A stretch of DNA of 64,000 nt from Clostridium formicaceticum (GTDB taxonomy: Bacteria > Bacillota > Clostridia > Peptostreptococcales > Natronincolaceae), in contig NZ_CP017603.1 of the NCBI RefSeq assembly GCF_001854185.1, positions 4,216,001-4,280,000 of the forward strand, read 5' to 3'. Below are positions 38,530 through 47,366 of the stretch, piece after piece. How positions within the stretch are numbered: position 1 is the stretch's first letter; every line of letters begins with the position of its first letter. A program made the position numbers and the translations under genes. The notes beneath the pieces are model-generated. The model was not told the DNA's origin. It made no database searches and worked only from the letters and a program-made list of their open reading frames with translations.

Positions 38530-38790
38530 TTGAACACAGGTAAAAAAATAACCCCTCATGAGACTTTTGATCTCCATGAATTATTAGTATTGAAAACCGT
38601 TACTGCTACAAAACTATCAGCAATGACGAAGCTGGTTAATGATGAAGCACTAAAAACCATCATGCAACAGGATTTTACTTATGCCCAACAACATATTAAG
38701 GAACTGCAAAACCTACTTCAATCATCAGTACTTGCACCATCACACATAAGAAATGCTACTTCTAGGAACGAAACTGTTACAAAACACTAG
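38530..38790 (+). CDS. Small helical protein paired with CotF-like gene, copy 2
   Basis: An 86-residue paralogue of the copy at 36692: KITPHETFDLHELLVLKTVTATKLSAM aligns with TLHETMEIHELLNLKTICLTKSKM. A second helix and a longer polar tail follow. The start is TTG at 38530 after AAGGATGTG. It lies 48 bases after the zinc dehydrogenase and precedes the second CotF-like gene. Function unknown. Confidence 0.75.
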   Translation: MNTGKKITPHETFDLHELLVLKTVTATKLSAMTKLVNDEALKTIMQQDFTYAQQHIKELQNLLQSSVLAPSHIRNATSRNETVTKH

Positions 38791-38828
38791 ATCTTATATT
38801 TATAAACAGCGAAAGAAGGTGAATATTT

Positions 38829-39122
38829 ATGAATATACTTCAAAATTTAGCAGGTATGGGAGATATGACAGAACAGGTTATAGCTACTGATTTTCTACTT
38901 GCTATTAAAAGCACTGTCAGAAACTATGCTATCGCCCTATCAGAAACCACAACACCAGAAGTGAGAGAGGTTCTTCGCAGACACTTGGAAGTGGCGATCA
39001 ATACCCACGAGAGTATGCTCAAATACATGCAGGATAAAGGTTACTATCATGTTCATGATCCACAAGAACAAATGAAAGTTGACATGAAAAATGCCAATAA
39101 TGCACTAAATTTACAACGGTAA
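38829..39122 (+). CDS. CotF-like spore coat protein, copy 2
   Basis: A 97-residue protein without the N-terminal extension of copy 1. It shows TEQVIATDFLLAIKSTVRNYAIALSETTTPEVREVLRRHL and then the CotF end with MLKYMQDKGYYHVHDPQEQMK. It follows its small partner closely and has an AGAAGGTG site. The shared pattern with the other two copies supports a coat-protein family that arose by duplication. Confidence 0.8.
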   Translation: MNILQNLAGMGDMTEQVIATDFLLAIKSTVRNYAIALSETTTPEVREVLRRHLEVAINTHESMLKYMQDKGYYHVHDPQEQMKVDMKNANNALNLQR

Positions 39123-39306
39123 TATAAGCATAGATCAATAGTTTTAAGCAATATTGAAAGAAATATATAGCGTATCATCTATTTTTAATCTCTTCTAAAA
39201 TCAAAGCATTGTTATTCCAGATTAGCTAAATGATAGATGAATATTGCCTCTCCTTAAAGTGCAAAATATAATTAGCAATAAAAATTAAGTCATTTGGGAG
39301 GTAATT

Positions 39307-39804
39307 ATGAGTAAATTCTTTGGAATTTTTGATAATGATGATGAAAGAATAGAAAAGGAAGATGAAAGAATAGCAAAAGAAAAGGAAGATGATAGTCTTA
39401 AAAATGTTGATGACGAAAAGCTTCGTCTCCGCCAAGAGGAATTAGATATCTCTAAAAATCGCGTACAAGTAGGAGAAGTAGAACTTAGCAAAGAAATTAT
39501 TGAAGAGCAAAAAATCGTTGATGTACCTGTTACTCATGAAGAAGTTGTTATAGAAAGACGAGCAATTAATAATGAGGCTAGTGACTCCCCTATTACTGAT
39601 GAAGAAGCTATTCACATTCCTATCAGCGAAGAACAGGTTCAAGTGGGTAAACACACTGTAGTAACAGGAGAAATCGAAGTCCACAAACGTGAAGTAGAAG
39701 ATACAAAACATATAGAAGAAACCCTTAAAAGAGAAGAAGCTCATGTAAATAAAGAGGGTAATGCTAGAATCATTGATGAGGAAGAGGATGGAGAGTTCCA
39801 CTAA
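39307..39804 (+). CDS. DUF2382 (YsnF/AvaK) domain protein
   Basis: A 165-residue, highly charged protein. After a repetitive acidic/basic start (about 1-35) the DUF2382 domain runs to the end: LRLRQEELDISKNRVQVGEV, IVDVPVTHEEVVIERR, then HIPISEEQVQVGKHTVVTGE and VHKREVEDTKHIEETLKREE. The family is linked to general stress in Bacillus (YsnF); its biochemical role is unknown. A terminator follows, then a second DUF2382 gene. Confidence 0.88.
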   Translation: MSKFFGIFDNDDERIEKEDERIAKEKEDDSLKNVDDEKLRLRQEELDISKNRVQVGEVELSKEIIEEQKIVDVPVTHEEVVIERRAINNEASDSPITDEEAIHIPISEEQVQVGKHTVVTGEIEVHKREVEDTKHIEETLKREEAHVNKEGNARIIDEEEDGEFH

Positions 39805-39825
39805 AATAAACATTTCACTCAATTT

Positions 39826-39861
39826 AAAACACCTTCAAATCAGTGGGATTTGAGGTGTTTT
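39826..39861 (+). terminator. Terminator after first DUF2382 gene
   Basis: AAAACACCTTCAAATC, a 5-base loop, GATTTGAGGTGTTTT, then AAAAATTTTTT. The symmetric form could act in both directions. Confidence 0.8.
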
Positions 39862-39905
39862 AAAAATTTTTTAAAATGATTCAGAAAGTATTCGGAGGAT
39901 AATTT

Positions 39906-40418
39906 ATGAAAAAAAGATCTTTGGCTGACAAAAATAAAAACTTTAATTCACAAACCCCTTCTTTGAAGCCTCAGTCAGATTACAACGACATCAAGTTACC
40001 ACTTCGAGAAGAAAGTTTAGATATATCTAAAGACAAGGTGCAAATTGGATCGGTGAATATACGTAAAGAAGCTATAAAAGAAGAAAAAACCATTACAGTT
40101 CCTGTTATTAGAGAGGAGATTATCATTGAGAAGAAGTTTCTTGATGATAAAGACCATGAACATACTGATACAATCCGAATCCCCATCACCGAAGAACATA
40201 TTGAAATTACTAAGCATCCTGTTGTTCTAGAAAATGTTGATATCTATAATAAAAAATCTCAAGATATTAAACAAATTGAAGTAACATTAAAGAAAGAAAA
40301 ATTGCGTATACAAACTCACGGAGATGCTAAAGTCATAGATGACCAAGCAGATGATTACCACCTCTCCAAGAACTTGTTTCAGCAAACCATATCTTGCGAT
40401 AACCAAAGCATGCCCTAG
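39906..40418 (+). CDS. DUF2382 domain protein, second copy
   Basis: A 170-residue paralogue of the gene before it. Domain parts align closely: LPLREESLDISKDKVQIGSV, ITVPVIREEIIIEKKF, then TIRIPITEEHIEITKHPVVLEN and DIKQIEVTLKKEKLRIQ. It has a lysine-rich N-terminus and a non-conserved C-terminal tail of ~25 residues. The start follows CGGAGG. Tandem duplication of a stress-type gene; function unknown. Confidence 0.85.
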   Translation: MKKRSLADKNKNFNSQTPSLKPQSDYNDIKLPLREESLDISKDKVQIGSVNIRKEAIKEEKTITVPVIREEIIIEKKFLDDKDHEHTDTIRIPITEEHIEITKHPVVLENVDIYNKKSQDIKQIEVTLKKEKLRIQTHGDAKVIDDQADDYHLSKNLFQQTISCDNQSMP

Positions 40419-40725
40419 CCCTACCTGGAGCAACGCTCAAAAATGAGTCTTATGTCCTAAAAGAAAAATTTAGCTAAATTACATTGCTGCTAATTATCCT
40501 TATATCAACATAAACGATATTTTTTTGACAAATCTATACAAAAACTCCCATTTTTCAATTTTCTAAAATGTATAAATTTGCAGAATTTTGATTGATATTG
40601 CATGAATAATATGATATTATAGCGTTAAAATTTTAACTTTACTTAATTATTTTCATCTTTAGTTATAAAACAGCATTTTTAATAGTAAATAATAATTTTA
40701 ACTGACTTAGAAAGGTAGTGAGGAT
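40419..40725. other. Intergenic region with repeat fragment and promoter
   Basis: About 300 bp. The left part (40440-40475) carries GAGTCTTATGTCCTAAAAG, resembling the tail of the dispersed repeat. The right part holds a promoter for the following sensor gene. I see nothing else. Confidence 0.5.
40592..40620 (+). promoter_or_regulatory. Promoter of the MCP-type sensor gene
   Basis: TTGATA, 17 bases, TATTAT, about 105 bases before the start codon. Confidence 0.65.
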
Positions 40726-41568
40726 ATGGAAAATAATACTTCTGCTGAAGTCATTTTAAAAAGATACTGTGAACATGTTGCCCCAGCACTTCAAGAACTA
40801 GTATCTAAAGATCATTGTATGGTTGTAGTAGCTGATACAGAAAAGTATATTTTTTATCAACCTGCTAGTAAAATGGATATTGGAGACATTAATGGACAAA
40901 TATTTCCTCCCGATGGTACTATGGCACAAGCGGTAAAAACAGGTAAAACAGCATCGGCATTTATCCCCCCCGAATTTTTTGGCATGCGTTTTCGCTCTAC
41001 CTGTACTCCTATTAGAGATGATCACGGAAATATTATTGGTGGATTTGGTATAGGATTTAGTATGGAAAATATAGATGTTTTAAACGATGTGAGTCAAAAC
41101 CTCGTTTCAAGTGTTGAAGAAATTGCAGCCACATCGGAAGAAATTTCTAATTCTGCTAACACTTTATCAGAAGCACTTGCTAGCTTAAAAGAATCCAGCA
41201 CACAAGTTATGACGCATGTCAGTAAGACAGATAATATTTTGAAGTTTATTAACGAAATCTCCTCAAACACGAATCTATTAGGTTTAAATGCTGCCATTGA
41301 AGCGGCTAGAGCAGGAGAACATGGTCGAGGTTTCTCCGTTGTTGCAGAAGAAATACGAAAAATGTCAACCAACAGTGCAACCTCAGTTAAAGAAATAAGC
41401 GTAATCTTAGGTTCTATTAAAAGCGAGTTAGAACAAATATCAAAAAGGGTTATTGAATTATCTAGTCTGTCTGAATATCAAGCAACTTCAACAGAGCAAA
41501 TATCCTCTGCCCTAACTGGGCTATCAACCTCTGCAGAAGAAGTTATTAGAATTTCTGAAAAGCTATGA
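40726..41568 (+). CDS. Soluble methyl-accepting chemotaxis-type sensor
   Basis: A 280-residue cytoplasmic protein. Residues ~1-115 form a sensor domain of PAS/GAF-like type ([15 protein letters not shown] ... [22 protein letters not shown]). Residues ~120-280 are a short MCP signalling hairpin with the tip [20 protein letters not shown] and [14 protein letters not shown]. There is no membrane segment. This compact architecture is common in Clostridia, and such proteins may signal through CheA/CheW or by unknown partners. No chemotaxis genes are in view. Confidence 0.9.
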   Translation: MENNTSAEVILKRYCEHVAPALQELVSKDHCMVVVADTEKYIFYQPASKMDIGDINGQIFPPDGTMAQAVKTGKTASAFIPPEFFGMRFRSTCTPIRDDHGNIIGGFGIGFSMENIDVLNDVSQNLVSSVEEIAATSEEISNSANTLSEALASLKESSTQVMTHVSKTDNILKFINEISSNTNLLGLNAAIEAARAGEHGRGFSVVAEEIRKMSTNSATSVKEISVILGSIKSELEQISKRVIELSSLSEYQATSTEQISSALTGLSTSAEEVIRISEKL

Positions 41569-41886
41569 TGGCTAAAAGTATAGCAAGAAAGCATTATAAA
41601 ATACTATAGGCACTATAATGAGACCACTGGTAAACTCTTCGATAGGCTCCTATCACTTATACCTCATAGATAGGAGGATAAATTTATCTTCCTATCCAAT
41701 CTTTTGGAATGCTTCACCCCTCTTCATCTTCTATTTTCATCTATATTTTCTAAAAAACAATTCATAGTATGCAATAATATAACAAAATAACGAAGACAAT
41801 AAATTCCTATGCTTCTGTATAAAAACTGGAAACTGCTCTAATACTATTATGAAAACATATTATGTCATTCCTTTGGAGAAATAAAG
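41569..41886. other. Intergenic region with hairpin before the germination operon
   Basis: About 320 bp. A hairpin at 41672-41699 (GATAGGAGGATAAA pairing with TTTATCTTCCTATC) probably ends the sensor gene, though no T-run follows. Just before gerKA, TGTATAA and TAATACTA could be a forespore (sigma-G-like) promoter, but the match is weak. Confidence 0.4.
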
Positions 41887-43479
41887 ATGAAAAGATTTAA
41901 ACAGCCAAAAAAAGTATCAAATAAAAAGAATAAAGATTTAAACAGCAATAATCAGAATGAATACGCAGCACAATCATCTTCTCAACTTTCAGAAGTAAGC
42001 ATCTTCTCAACGATTGACAAAAATTTCGGGTTTCTAAATAGCTTTCTTGGAAAAGATATAGGCCTTATTGAAGGAAAATATGACATTTTCAATGGTAAAA
42101 TACAAATCGGTGTAGTTTATATAGCGAGCATCGCCGACAACCAATTGGTAAGCAGACAGGTAATAGAACCTCTTCTTAGGGGAAGATTTGATTTAAATAC
42201 GGACTTCAATGGTATCCTCACACAAATACAATCAAAATTTATCTATACACCAGACATAGAGAAAACCAGTGAAATGAAGCAGATTATAGATAATCTTTTC
42301 ATCGGATCAACGGTGCTTTTCATTGATGGCATAGATTCTGCTCTTATTATCGGAAGCCGTAAAATAGAACAACGTCCTATAGAAAAACCCGACAATGAAG
42401 CAATAATATTTGGATCCAAGGAATCCTTTGTGGAAGACTTAGAAACCAATATCAGTATGGTTATTAAAAGACTTCCAACCCCCGATCTATGTTTCGAAAC
42501 CTTTACGATAGGTACCCTCTCCCGTACAGAAGTAAAGTTGCTGTGGATGAAAGATATTACTAATACAAAAATTGTTGAGGAAGCCAGACGCCGTTTGAAA
42601 AGTATAGAGATAGATATGATCAGTGACTTAGGGGCTTTAGCAGAGTTGATTGAAGATAAACCATTATCCATATTTCCTAAATGGAGACAAACCCAACGTC
42701 CTGATATGGTAGCAAAATGCCTGTCAGACGGATACTTTGTTATTCTATGCAACAACACCCCTTTTGTCCTTATAGGACCAGGATTATTTTGGGATAATTT
42801 TAAAACAATGGATGATTACGCTGAAGGAAGTATTGTTTCTTCTTATTTAAGAAATACCCGTTATATAGCCTTTTTATTATCTATAATTGTTTCACCTTTA
42901 TATCTGTCATTTGTAGCCTATAATCATGCCATCGTACCTCCTCCCCTTGCCATAAATATAGCGGCAGGAAGGGAAGGTGTACCCTTACCTTCTGTTGTAG
43001 AGCTGCTGATCCTGTCATTTGCCATTACCATCATCCGTGAGGCATCTATACGTATGTCAGGGGCAGTAGGTTTCTTCATAGGGGTGTTGGCAGCTTTGGT
43101 GATAGGCGATGCTGCTGTTACTGCTGGTTATGTAAGTGCCTCGGTTATTATCGTAGTGGCTATTTCAGCAATATCAGCTTATGCTATTGCCACCACAGTT
43201 ATGGTAATACCCTCAAGGCTGATCAATCTTTTTCTCATTCTACTGGCGGGTGTATTGGGTATGTTTGGATTAATCAGCGGCATTATCATTATTCTTTGGC
43301 ATGCAGTATCTCTAGAATCCTTTGGGGTTCCCTATTTATATCCTTTTGTGCCTTTTGACCTTGAAGGTATGAAGGATACTTTCATACGTGCCCCCATAAA
43401 GCTTTTAAAAAAACGTTTAAACATGCTGGCTCCATATAACCCCAACAAAATAAATAATGAGAAGCATGATGGAGAGTGA
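41887..43479 (+). CDS. Spore germination receptor subunit A (GerA/GerKA family)
   Basis: A 530-residue protein. The cytoplasmic N-terminal domain (to ~310) has the family segments GKDIGLIEGKYDIFNG and LRGRFDLNTDF. At ~325-480 come about five helices with IAFLLSIIVSPLYLSFVAYN, PLPSVVELLILSFAITIIREAS and GAVGFFIGVLAALVIGDAAV, then a short basic tail. GerA-type complexes form oligomeric ligand-gated channels in the spore inner membrane that release ions when nutrients bind. First gene of an A-B-C operon. Confidence 0.95.
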   Translation: MKRFKQPKKVSNKKNKDLNSNNQNEYAAQSSSQLSEVSIFSTIDKNFGFLNSFLGKDIGLIEGKYDIFNGKIQIGVVYIASIADNQLVSRQVIEPLLRGRFDLNTDFNGILTQIQSKFIYTPDIEKTSEMKQIIDNLFIGSTVLFIDGIDSALIIGSRKIEQRPIEKPDNEAIIFGSKESFVEDLETNISMVIKRLPTPDLCFETFTIGTLSRTEVKLLWMKDITNTKIVEEARRRLKSIEIDMISDLGALAELIEDKPLSIFPKWRQTQRPDMVAKCLSDGYFVILCNNTPFVLIGPGLFWDNFKTMDDYAEGSIVSSYLRNTRYIAFLLSIIVSPLYLSFVAYNHAIVPPPLAINIAAGREGVPLPSVVELLILSFAITIIREASIRMSGAVGFFIGVLAALVIGDAAVTAGYVSASVIIVVAISAISAYAIATTVMVIPSRLINLFLILLAGVLGMFGLISGIIIILWHAVSLESFGVPYLYPFVPFDLEGMKDTFIRAPIKLLKKRLNMLAPYNPNKINNEKHDGE

Positions 43480-43485
43480 TGATTT

Positions 43486-44586
43486 ATGCCGGAAAATATT
43501 AAACTTACAAAAGAGCAGATTATTTTTTTATGCTTTATCGGTGTTATAGGAAATGTGGTATATAGTCATACTTGGATTGATGATTATGCAGATCGAGCCG
43601 CCTGGGTGGCAAGTTTATTGGGCGCTTTATTCACCATCCCTTTTGCAGTATGGATTTTTTATCTTGGCAAATTCTATCCAGGAAATACGATTTTCGATAT
43701 TTTAGAAAGGGGTTTGGGGAAGTTTTTAGCTAAGTTTCTGAGTATCCTGTTTATATTCATCAACATTGCAGTAGCAGTTGCACATCTAAACATGTTTACA
43801 CAAATGCTCAACGTGTTTTTCTTACAGTTTACCCCTGTCTGGGCTACTATGCTGTTGTTAGTATTTCTTGGGGTAATATTTTCATATGGCGGGATTCAAT
43901 CCTTTGCAAGATTGGCTGAAATACTGGCTGTATTAGGTGTTCTTAATTATTTTGCTGCCTTTGTCTTTGCTTTCCCAAAATTTTTTAAAATCGAATATGT
44001 TGTTCCCATCTTTAATATGCCCTTTGCTGGATTTTTGAAGGGAACCCTATTTATCATAGGAGCTGCAGCTGAATGTCTATTGATTCTAATGATTTTAGTA
44101 CGCTTTGTACCTGATCCTGCAAAACACTGTATGTGGGTTGTAAAAGGAATAGCATTAAGTGCTGTTGTTATTTCTTCAGCAATATTCGTGATTATAGGAG
44201 TGATGAGCCCTGAACTTGCAAAGGGAGTAGCATTTGGAGGTGTAAATGCAGCTAGAATTATAAAAATAGGAGATTTTTTACAGGGATTAGAAATATTTAT
44301 TTTTGCAAGTTATCAAATTATTGCCGTTGGTAAAGTCACCCTGAGCATGTATTGTGCATGGACATCTGCAAAAAAAATATACAACAAAAAACCCCTATTG
44401 CTGTTGGTAATAACAGCCCTTATGATATTTATCCCTTCTGTAGGGTTAAGTTCCTATAATAAGGCCTATTTTCTTGCAGTCATGTTGGCAAACTATGTTA
44501 TTTTACCCTTTTCCGTGTTTGTCCTGCTGCTTGCTTCTATTAGCATATTTAGAACAAAGTCTTCCGTTAGAAAATTTAAAGGATGA
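43486..44586 (+). CDS. Spore germination receptor subunit B (GerB/GerKB family, APC-type)
   Basis: A 366-residue membrane protein with about ten helices, of the amino acid/polyamine/organocation-like GerB family; it carries the germinant-binding site. Seen: VIGNVVYSHTWIDDYADRAAWVASLLG at the start, FGGVNAARIIKIGDFLQGLEIFIF in the middle of the second half. It starts six bases after the A subunit and overlaps its expression unit. The specific germinant cannot be deduced. Confidence 0.94.
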   Translation: MPENIKLTKEQIIFLCFIGVIGNVVYSHTWIDDYADRAAWVASLLGALFTIPFAVWIFYLGKFYPGNTIFDILERGLGKFLAKFLSILFIFINIAVAVAHLNMFTQMLNVFFLQFTPVWATMLLLVFLGVIFSYGGIQSFARLAEILAVLGVLNYFAAFVFAFPKFFKIEYVVPIFNMPFAGFLKGTLFIIGAAAECLLILMILVRFVPDPAKHCMWVVKGIALSAVVISSAIFVIIGVMSPELAKGVAFGGVNAARIIKIGDFLQGLEIFIFASYQIIAVGKVTLSMYCAWTSAKKIYNKKPLLLLVITALMIFIPSVGLSSYNKAYFLAVMLANYVILPFSVFVLLLASISIFRTKSSVRKFKG

Positions 44587-44640
44587 CAAGGCATATCACT
44601 TTCTGATTATAAAAAATAAAAGAGTTGGAAGGGTTTCATT

Positions 44641-45840
44641 ATGAAGAAGAAAATTGTTTTTTTGGCGTTATTTACATTCATTTCACTGATCTTGCAAGGA
44701 TGCTGGGATTATATGGAATATGAAGATATGGTACAGCTTATTGCCTTAGGAATTGATTACGATAAAGATTCCAACGAAACTACCGTGACTTTTCAATATA
44801 TTCCTACAGCAGAACAAAGCCACAATGGGGAAGGTTCTCAAGGTTCATCAACACAAGATGGTGTTATCTATTCTGCAACAGATAAAACACTATTCTGTGC
44901 TCTATTAAATCTTACCAACCAAACTTCTAAGTATATATTTTGGGGTTATTTAAAAATCATTATTGTTGGTGAAGAAGCAGCAAAATACAAAATGAGGGAT
45001 TTAATAGAGCATTTTAACCGTACACCAGCCATACGGGATACTGCTTATCTTGTGATCACATCAGGCAAAGCAGAGGACACCTTGAATACCTATGATGTTC
45101 ATTACCCCATGCCCTCTGGTGAACAAATTTACAATTTAACTGCTTTATCCAAGGACACAGCTGCTGCATATCCTGTTTCAATACAGGATTTTGCAGCAAT
45201 GCTGGCTATTCCTGGGTTAGAGGCTGCTGTACCACATGTAACATCAGTAAATCCAAAACTCCAATCAGAAAAAAGTGAAGCAGCCCATAGAATTTCCAGT
45301 ATTGCTGTTTTTAAAAAAGATCAATTTATGGGATTGCTTGATGAGCAAGAGAGTCTTGGATATTCATGGATCACAGGAAAACCTGCCCGCACTTTTAAAG
45401 TATCTGAAGAATCAGAGAAAGCTGATACACAAGACATATTTTATTATCGTGTGGATAGAGCAAAAAGTAAAATAAAAGCTGAAATGAATGACGGTAAACC
45501 AGTGATCCATATTCATGTAACAGTAAGTGCTGAGTTAAGGAAATACTACAGCCATAAAGGATCCAATATATTATTACCTGAAGACATCAAGATCATGGAA
45601 ATGAAACTTTCCGAAAGTATACGTTCAGATATCGAAGCTGCATTAAAAAAGAGTCAAAAACAGCTTCAGTCGGATATCTTTGGATTTGGCTTCACTTTTT
45701 ATAGAAAGTATACAAGGTTATGGCAAACTGAATTAGAGGATCATTGGGAAGATATTTTCCCTAACCTTGAGGTAAATGTCAAAGTTGATGCAAAAGTAGA
45801 AAATACTAATCAAAATATAAGAAGATTAATAATAAAATAG
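44641..45840 (+). CDS. Spore germination receptor subunit C (GerC/GerKC lipoprotein)
   Basis: A 399-residue lipoprotein: signal peptide MKKKIVFLALFTFISLILQG with the lipobox cysteine in LQGCWDYMEYEDM, then the GerC start motif VQLIALGIDYDKD. The rest contains FWGYLKIIIVGEEAAKYKMRD and a C-terminal LWQTELEDHWEDIFPNLEVNVKV, both family hallmarks. It sits on the outer face of the spore inner membrane. It completes the A-B-C receptor operon. Confidence 0.95.
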   Translation: MKKKIVFLALFTFISLILQGCWDYMEYEDMVQLIALGIDYDKDSNETTVTFQYIPTAEQSHNGEGSQGSSTQDGVIYSATDKTLFCALLNLTNQTSKYIFWGYLKIIIVGEEAAKYKMRDLIEHFNRTPAIRDTAYLVITSGKAEDTLNTYDVHYPMPSGEQIYNLTALSKDTAAAYPVSIQDFAAMLAIPGLEAAVPHVTSVNPKLQSEKSEAAHRISSIAVFKKDQFMGLLDEQESLGYSWITGKPARTFKVSEESEKADTQDIFYYRVDRAKSKIKAEMNDGKPVIHIHVTVSAELRKYYSHKGSNILLPEDIKIMEMKLSESIRSDIEAALKKSQKQLQSDIFGFGFTFYRKYTRLWQTELEDHWEDIFPNLEVNVKVDAKVENTNQNIRRLIIK

Positions 45841-45945
45841 TCAGCTCCTCTAGTTAAAGCTGAACATCGGGGAATCAGACGAAAACGCTACTCCACCTGA
45901 TTCAAAACCCACTTATAGAAGTAGTGGTCTTAACCCAGTAAAATA
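45841..45945 (+). repeat. Dispersed palindromic repeat, copy C
   Basis: Begins at the gerC stop: CTCCTCTAGTTAAAGCTGAA, CATCGGGGAATCAG, then CTACTCCACCTGATTCAAAA and GTAGTGGTCTTAACCCAG. It is a diverged copy of the repeat at 35490, and its hairpin arm has changed. Confidence 0.7.
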
Positions 45946-46116
45946 TTTGACGAATTTTACCCCCGATAGTATTAGAAATTTAAGTAAAGCAACTAAATCG
46001 ATATTTCTAAAAGTGGCTAATCAGAGATATTAAGATGACAATGTTACCTTGGATAAGATATTTATTTATAGTAGATACTATATTTTATACACCTTTTATA
46101 GTAGGAGGAATATAGC

Positions 46117-47292
46117 ATGGCAGAAAACACCCACAATTTTTATATGCCAAAAACTAATCTCGTTGGCGTTGGCGCTATTAAAGATCTTCCTGATGAGATC
46201 AAACATTTAAAACTAAAAAAAGTATTAATTGTTACCGACAAAAACATAATATCTTTAGGCTATGTTGAGATGGTTGAGAGAGTCTTGAAATCTTTATTTA
46301 TTTCCTACGACATATTTGATGGGGTAATTCACTCGAACCCTACAGTATCATTCGTTGAAGATGGATTGAAATATTTTCCCAATAAGCTGAATGTACTTGC
46401 AAGAGACTATGACTATCTCATATCTATTGGTGGTGGAACAAATCATGATTGTGCAAAGGCAATAGCTACTGTAGCTACTAATGGTGGTTCCATCACTGAT
46501 TATGAAGGTTGGAAGAAAATCACCAAGCCTATGATTCCGGTGATCTGTATTAATACTACTTCAGGGTCTGGTGCTGAGGTAACGATGTTTGCTGTAATAA
46601 CCGATAATTCCAGAAAAGTAAAAATGCTCATGGGTTCACCGAATATGATGCCCATTATGTCGGTGAATGATCCCATGTTCATGGCATCCATGCCTAAAGA
46701 ATTAACAGCTGGAGTGGGATTTGACGTTATAACGCAGGCGATTGAATCATTTTTATGTACTGAAGCTTCTCCTATAACCGATGGTCTGGCCCTCCATGCT
46801 TTAAAAATTGCTATTGAATACCTGCCTAGAGCCTATGAGAATGGGAACGATTTAGAAGCAAGGGAGAAGATGATGTTTGCCAGTATGATGGCAGGGATGA
46901 CCTTAAATAATGCCGGCTTGGGATATGTTCATTCCATGGCCCATCAATTAGGCGGTTTTTATAATGAATATCATGGAAATTACGATGCCATTTTATTGCC
47001 ATTTGTACTAGAGTATAATGCAGTATCCATACCAGATGAAAGAATGATCAAGATCGCTGAAGCTATGCATATTAAAGCAGATAAAAAATCCCAAGCTCTT
47101 GATAAAATTATAGCTTCCCTATTAAAGATGCGGTATGATTTTAAAATGCCAGACGGACTATCTGAAATGGGTATTCAGGAAAAGGATATCCAACAAATGT
47201 CCCAAAATGCATTAAAAGATCTAACAGCTTTAGTAAATCCAAGGCAAGGTACAGTTGAAGATATTATAGATCTGTTTAAAGCAGCAATGTAA
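46117..47292 (+). CDS. Iron-containing alcohol dehydrogenase
   Basis: A 391-residue group III alcohol dehydrogenase. NAD-binding GGGTNHDCAKAIA and INTTSGSGAEVTMFAVI; metal ligands in the region GVGFDVITQAIE, LGYVHSMAHQLGGFYNEYHG (two histidines) and a further His. Similar to methanol or 1,3-propanediol dehydrogenases; the natural substrate is unknown. The start follows GTAGGAGG. It converges on the GMC oxidoreductase with a shared terminator. Confidence 0.94.
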   Translation: MAENTHNFYMPKTNLVGVGAIKDLPDEIKHLKLKKVLIVTDKNIISLGYVEMVERVLKSLFISYDIFDGVIHSNPTVSFVEDGLKYFPNKLNVLARDYDYLISIGGGTNHDCAKAIATVATNGGSITDYEGWKKITKPMIPVICINTTSGSGAEVTMFAVITDNSRKVKMLMGSPNMMPIMSVNDPMFMASMPKELTAGVGFDVITQAIESFLCTEASPITDGLALHALKIAIEYLPRAYENGNDLEAREKMMFASMMAGMTLNNAGLGYVHSMAHQLGGFYNEYHGNYDAILLPFVLEYNAVSIPDERMIKIAEAMHIKADKKSQALDKIIASLLKMRYDFKMPDGLSEMGIQEKDIQQMSQNALKDLTALVNPRQGTVEDIIDLFKAAM

Positions 47293-47317
47293 AATAATTT
47301 AGTATTTAATAATACCA

Positions 47318-47346
47318 AACCTCTACTTTAAAAATAAGTAGAGGTT
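47318..47346. terminator. Bidirectional terminator between Fe-ADH and GMC oxidoreductase
   Basis: AACCTCTACTT, 7-base loop, AAGTAGAGGTT, perfect 11-bp stem followed by ATTTTAG and preceded by A-rich sequence; it serves both converging genes. Confidence 0.85.
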
Positions 47347-47366
47347 ATTTTAGATAAAATCATTTT

